A stretch of DNA of 32,952 nucleotides, from positions 81,199 to 114,150 of the forward strand of contig JADFDJ010000010.1 of assembly GCA_018262895.1 (NCBI GenBank), written 5' to 3'. This document shows positions 30,222 through 32,952 of this stretch, piece by piece; positions within the stretch are counted from its first letter, which is position 1; each line of letters starts with the position of its first letter. Position numbers and translations under genes: made by a program. This stretch comes from Methanomassiliicoccus sp. (GTDB taxonomy: Archaea > Thermoplasmatota > Thermoplasmata > Methanomassiliicoccales > Methanomassiliicoccaceae). Below the pieces are notes generated by a model, which saw only the letters and a list, made by a program, of their open reading frames with translations, was not told where the DNA came from and made no database searches.

Positions 30222-31130
30222 ATGCCTTTCGAGTTGGATATGTCCAAGCTACGCTACGGAACCGACCTTGTTAAAAGAGGTTTTGCGAAGATGCAGCAGG
30301 GAGGTGTGGTCATGGACGTCACCAACGCTGAACAGGCCCTGATAGCGGAAGAGGCGGGTGCGGTCGCGGTCATGGCCCTGGAGCGAGTACCAGCGGATAT
30401 CAGGGCTCAGGGCGGGGTTGCGAGGATGTCGGACCCCGCTATGATAGAGAAGATAATCGATTCGGTCACCATCCCCGTCATGGCCAAGTGCAGGATCGGT
30501 CATTTCGTGGAGGCCCAGGTCCTGGAGTCCCTGGGAGTCGACATGATAGATGAGTCCGAGGTGCTTACACCCGCTGATCCCTTTTACCATGTGACCAAGA
30601 AGAACTTCACCGTGCCCTTCGTGTGCGGCGCGCGTGACCTAGGTGAGGCCTTGAGGCGTATCGATGAGGGTGCTGCCATGATAAGGACCAAGGGCGAAGC
30701 GGGCACCGGTAATGTCATAGAGGCGGTCCGCCACCAGAGGGTCATCATGGGCAAGGTCAGGGAACTGAAGGGGAAGGAAGAGCCGGAGCTGCGGACCGTC
30801 GCCCGGGAGATCCAAGCGCCGTTCTATCTCGTGGAAGAGGTGGCCAAGCTGCAGCGCCTGCCGGTCATTAACTTCGCCGCCGGCGGTATCGCGACCCCTG
30901 CGGACGCGGCTTTGATGATGCAGCTGGGATCGGACGGTGTGTTCGTCGGCTCAGGCATATTCAAGTCCGACGACCCCGCAAGAAGGGCCAAGGCCATCGT
31001 GGAAGCGGTCACCCACTTCGACGATCCGGCTGTCATCGCCAGCGTCTCCAAGGAGCTGGGTGGGGCCATGAAGGGCGTGGAGATCTCCACTATACCCGAG
31101 GACCAGAGGCTGCAGGAACGTGGCTGGTGA
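30222..31130 (+). CDS. pdxS: Pyridoxal 5'-phosphate synthase subunit PdxS
   Basis: PdxS builds PLP from ribose 5-phosphate, glyceraldehyde 3-phosphate and ammonia delivered by the glutaminase PdxT. The 302-residue (beta/alpha)8 barrel has the family start [20 protein letters not shown], catalytic Asp32, Lys89 in VMAKCRIGH (the first covalent lysine) and Lys157 in [12 protein letters not shown] (the second), and the phosphate site [12 protein letters not shown] near 247-258. Sequence is strongly conserved and full length. pdxT is not next to it, so the glutaminase must lie elsewhere. PLP is the cofactor of five enzymes in this window, but no operon link exists. Confidence 0.97.
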   Translation: MPFELDMSKLRYGTDLVKRGFAKMQQGGVVMDVTNAEQALIAEEAGAVAVMALERVPADIRAQGGVARMSDPAMIEKIIDSVTIPVMAKCRIGHFVEAQVLESLGVDMIDESEVLTPADPFYHVTKKNFTVPFVCGARDLGEALRRIDEGAAMIRTKGEAGTGNVIEAVRHQRVIMGKVRELKGKEEPELRTVAREIQAPFYLVEEVAKLQRLPVINFAAGGIATPADAALMMQLGSDGVFVGSGIFKSDDPARRAKAIVEAVTHFDDPAVIASVSKELGGAMKGVEISTIPEDQRLQERGW

Positions 31131-31136
31131 CCCGAA

Positions 31137-31154
31137 CCTCCTCATCATAGGAGG
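31137..31154. terminator. Hairpin between convergent pdxS and nep1
   Basis: CCTCCT-CATCAT-AGGAGG is a perfect inverted repeat six bases after the pdxS stop. No T run follows directly, so its role as a terminator is uncertain. Confidence 0.35.
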
Positions 31155-31178
31155 GGCTCGGCCCTCAAATCCCTTCCT

Positions 31179-31835
31179 TCACTTCTTATCCGTGAGCACT
31201 TTTGGTGTTGATTGAAGTATCTCCGAAATGACCTCAGGGGCCCTCATCATCCTCGGTCCCAAGGAGATGCTCATCTCGGCCATCTTTATTACAGGGCTTT
31301 TGTAGTCCCCTTCCGGGAACGCTCCGACGATGGCGAGGACCGTTCCTGAGGATCGGGACTCGAATAAACCTTTCAGCGGCCGTTCCTCCCCCTGGGGATG
31401 CATTGCGATGACCAAGTCCGCTCCCAGTTCGTTCACCAGTTCCCTCAAGGTCTTATTTGAAAGGCTGTACCCTGGAACCGCCCCTCCTTTAAGCAGGGCA
31501 CCGATGTCGTTCAGGAACTTGATGTAGTTAGGGGATATCTCCATTCCTGGCTCGATGGTGATGACCTTGTCATCACGGGTATGCACATAGACCCTGAGGA
31601 TGTTCTTCCTGTTGGGTATGGAGTTCTGGCACAGGGACAGACAATTATGTACTATATCCCCACGCCCCCGCCTGGTCGATTCGGGTAGCTTTTTGATCAG
31701 GTCGTGGTGGAAGAATGCATCTAGTACAGGGATCGAATGCATGGACTGTACGGCCTCTAGTTCTTCGTCCTTCGTCTCCTCAATGACAGGAACGAGCTCG
31801 ATCTCGGCGTCAGCTAGAATGATGATGAGCTTCAC
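31179..31835 (-). CDS. nep1: Ribosome biogenesis Nep1/Emg1, 16S rRNA pseudouridine N1-methyltransferase
   Basis: SPOUT-class methyltransferase of 218 residues that methylates N1 of a pseudouridine in small-subunit rRNA (position equivalent to 914 in Methanocaldococcus numbering). Family landmarks: LIIILADAEIELVP (3-16), RRGRGDIVHNCLSLCQNS (55-72), VYVHTRDDKVITIEP (82-96) and the SAM-knot region IVGAFPEGDYKSP near 168-180. The C terminus carries a short basic end. It overlaps purP by 4 bases. Nep1 is limited to archaea and eukaryotes, another sign of the host domain. Confidence 0.9.
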   Translation of the reverse strand: MKLIIILADAEIELVPVIEETKDEELEAVQSMHSIPVLDAFFHHDLIKKLPESTRRGRGDIVHNCLSLCQNSIPNRKNILRVYVHTRDDKVITIEPGMEISPNYIKFLNDIGALLKGGAVPGYSLSNKTLRELVNELGADLVIAMHPQGEERPLKGLFESRSSGTVLAIVGAFPEGDYKSPVIKMAEMSISLGPRMMRAPEVISEILQSTPKVLTDKK

Positions 31836-32905
31836 GATAGGACATAATCTAGCATGTTCATGTCCCTTGCGTCCTTAATTTCCTTGGCGATTCTCTGCCC
31901 TGTGCTCATGCCCGGCTGTATCATATCGGAATAGGGGGAGCCGGAGATGTATGGATTGGTGCCCGCGACTATCCGGCAGGATATCTCGAACACTTTGAAC
32001 TCCAACTTGTCCGTGACGATGGTCTCCAGGCAGAACGGACCAATTAGGCCACCGAACAGCTCATAGCTCTTCTGGATGACGTTCTCCCCCATCTCCAAGA
32101 CCTGTGACAACAAGCTCTCGCGTATGACGATGGGGATGTTACCAGTGACCACCAGGGAGGGGAACATGCCATGCTTCTTCAGCTCCTCGGTGGAGCCTAG
32201 CTTGTAGAGCTCGTCTATGTTGCTCTCATCCCTGCGGTCCATGGAGAGGAGCTCCAACGCGCCTTCTCCCACCCGATAACCGGACTTACGGATGGGGGAG
32301 TAGAAATAGTGAAGATAGTACCTGGTCCCGAGCACGTACTCCTGTATGGTGTATGATTCCTGGCTGAGGTCGATGCCCATCTTGAACTCCATGTAGTCCT
32401 TGGCGATGAAGAAACCGCGGCCTCCTTTTGCCCCGTTATACTTTACCAGGACCGGCTCTTTGATATCCTTGGCATCAGCTATGCGCTTTGGCATCTGGAT
32501 GCCGGCAGATTCGAGCCAAGAGCGTTGGATATCGCGGTCCTCCTCCCAGCGCAGGACGGAACGGTTTCCGAAGGTAGGGACCTCCATGGCCTCGAACCTC
32601 TTGGTCCCCATGTACTCCACGAAAGAACCGTGAGGTATGATGATTACGTTGCGGTCGGTCAGCTCCGACGCCCTGTCCACGAAATCATCGTAGCTGTCGA
32701 ACCTCATGAACTCGTCAGGCTTTGACAGTGGAAAGGCATCGTAGAACCTGGTCTTCTGGTTGACCGCTAACCCCAGGGTCTTGAACCCTTCCTTCTTGGC
32801 GCCGTTGAACAACTGAAGTGAAGTATGAGAACACAGCGTGGCGATGGTGATGTCCTCAGGATCATAATCTTTGACGATCTCATTGATCCTTTTCCTTGGG
32901 ACCAT
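31832..32905 (-). CDS. purP: Formate-dependent 5-formaminoimidazole-carboxamide ribonucleotide synthetase
   Basis: PurP makes FAICAR from AICAR, formate and ATP, the archaeal alternative to PurH formylation. The 357 residues start with the family motif DITIATLCSHTSLQLFNGAK (18-37, substrate part), have the ATP-grasp loop VKYNGAKGGRGFFIAKD (154-170) and the metal-binding end FEISCRIVAGTNPYISGSPY (306-325). A TATA box 26 bases before the ATG at 32905 predicts a leaderless mRNA. It overlaps nep1 by 4 bases. Presence of PurP, not PurH, is typical of archaea including methanogens and needs free formate. Confidence 0.95.
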   Translation of the reverse strand: MVPRKRINEIVKDYDPEDITIATLCSHTSLQLFNGAKKEGFKTLGLAVNQKTRFYDAFPLSKPDEFMRFDSYDDFVDRASELTDRNVIIIPHGSFVEYMGTKRFEAMEVPTFGNRSVLRWEEDRDIQRSWLESAGIQMPKRIADAKDIKEPVLVKYNGAKGGRGFFIAKDYMEFKMGIDLSQESYTIQEYVLGTRYYLHYFYSPIRKSGYRVGEGALELLSMDRRDESNIDELYKLGSTEELKKHGMFPSLVVTGNIPIVIRESLLSQVLEMGENVIQKSYELFGGLIGPFCLETIVTDKLEFKVFEISCRIVAGTNPYISGSPYSDMIQPGMSTGQRIAKEIKDARDMNMLDYVLS

Positions 32906-32926
32906 AACAAAGCATTTCGAACCTTT

Positions 32927-32938
32927 CTGATAAACTTT
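32927..32938 (-). promoter_or_regulatory. TATA box of purP-nep1
   Basis: AAAGTTTATCAG on the minus strand is centred about 27 bases before the ATG at 32905, giving a leaderless transcript for the two-gene operon. Confidence 0.55.
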
Positions 32939-32952
32939 TCCTACAACCGATT

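Noticed and set aside
1-32952. tRNA, rRNA, CRISPR arrays, transposases or phage genes
   Set aside because: I looked for T-loop-like GGTTCGA contexts, regularly spaced repeats and transposase or integrase motifs on both strands and found none convincing.

Overview
The window looks like chromosomal DNA from a euryarchaeon. The diagnostic genes are CDP-archaeol synthase, Nep1, formate-dependent PurP, family 4 uracil-DNA glycosylase and an XPD/Rad3 helicase. Many genes have an AT-rich archaeal TATA box 20-30 bases before the start codon and almost no leader. GC content is fairly high in most genes. I lean towards Thermoplasmata (Methanomassiliicoccales-like), but this is an impression from gene content and no marker gene proves it. 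I see no rRNA, tRNA, CRISPR array, insertion sequence or phage gene.

Region 1 (1-9113, all on the minus strand) reads as one long gene run. Its first part makes a 3-amino sugar nucleotide: a WbpD/WlbB-like acetyltransferase, a DegT-type aminotransferase, a Gfo/Idh/MocA dehydrogenase and a GT4 glycosyltransferase. Its second part is unusual for an archaeon: an LpxD-like acyltransferase, holo-ACP synthase, acyl carrier protein, acyl ligase, LuxE-like acyl-protein synthetase and LuxC-like acyl reductase, which runs off the left edge. The ACP-dependent acyl activation and reduction set sits directly behind an amino-sugar pathway and is the most interesting feature of the window.

Region 2 (9114-14135) continues the surface glycan theme: a nucleotide-sugar dehydrogenase in lower-GC DNA with long non-coding flanks, a second Gfo/Idh/MocA dehydrogenase, and two GT2 glycosyltransferases on the plus strand. 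Region 3 (14077-19545) is mostly housekeeping: udg4-pyrE-carS, an acetate-type transporter, the XPD-like helicase, a small uncharacterised protein and a thiamine-binding MTH1187-family protein. Region 4 (19555-22863) holds serA with a class V aminotransferase, probably the phosphoserine branch, preceded by a possible Ser- and Cys-containing leader peptide, then a small barrel-like protein.

Region 5 (23311-28506) has a sodium:solute symporter with a 37-residue partner protein, a phenylacetate-CoA-ligase-like enzyme coupled to an ACT-domain protein, a highly charged small protein and threonine aldolase. Region 6 (28677-32905) has a Trm112-like zinc protein, a class I aminotransferase, PdxS, and the overlapping pair purP-nep1.
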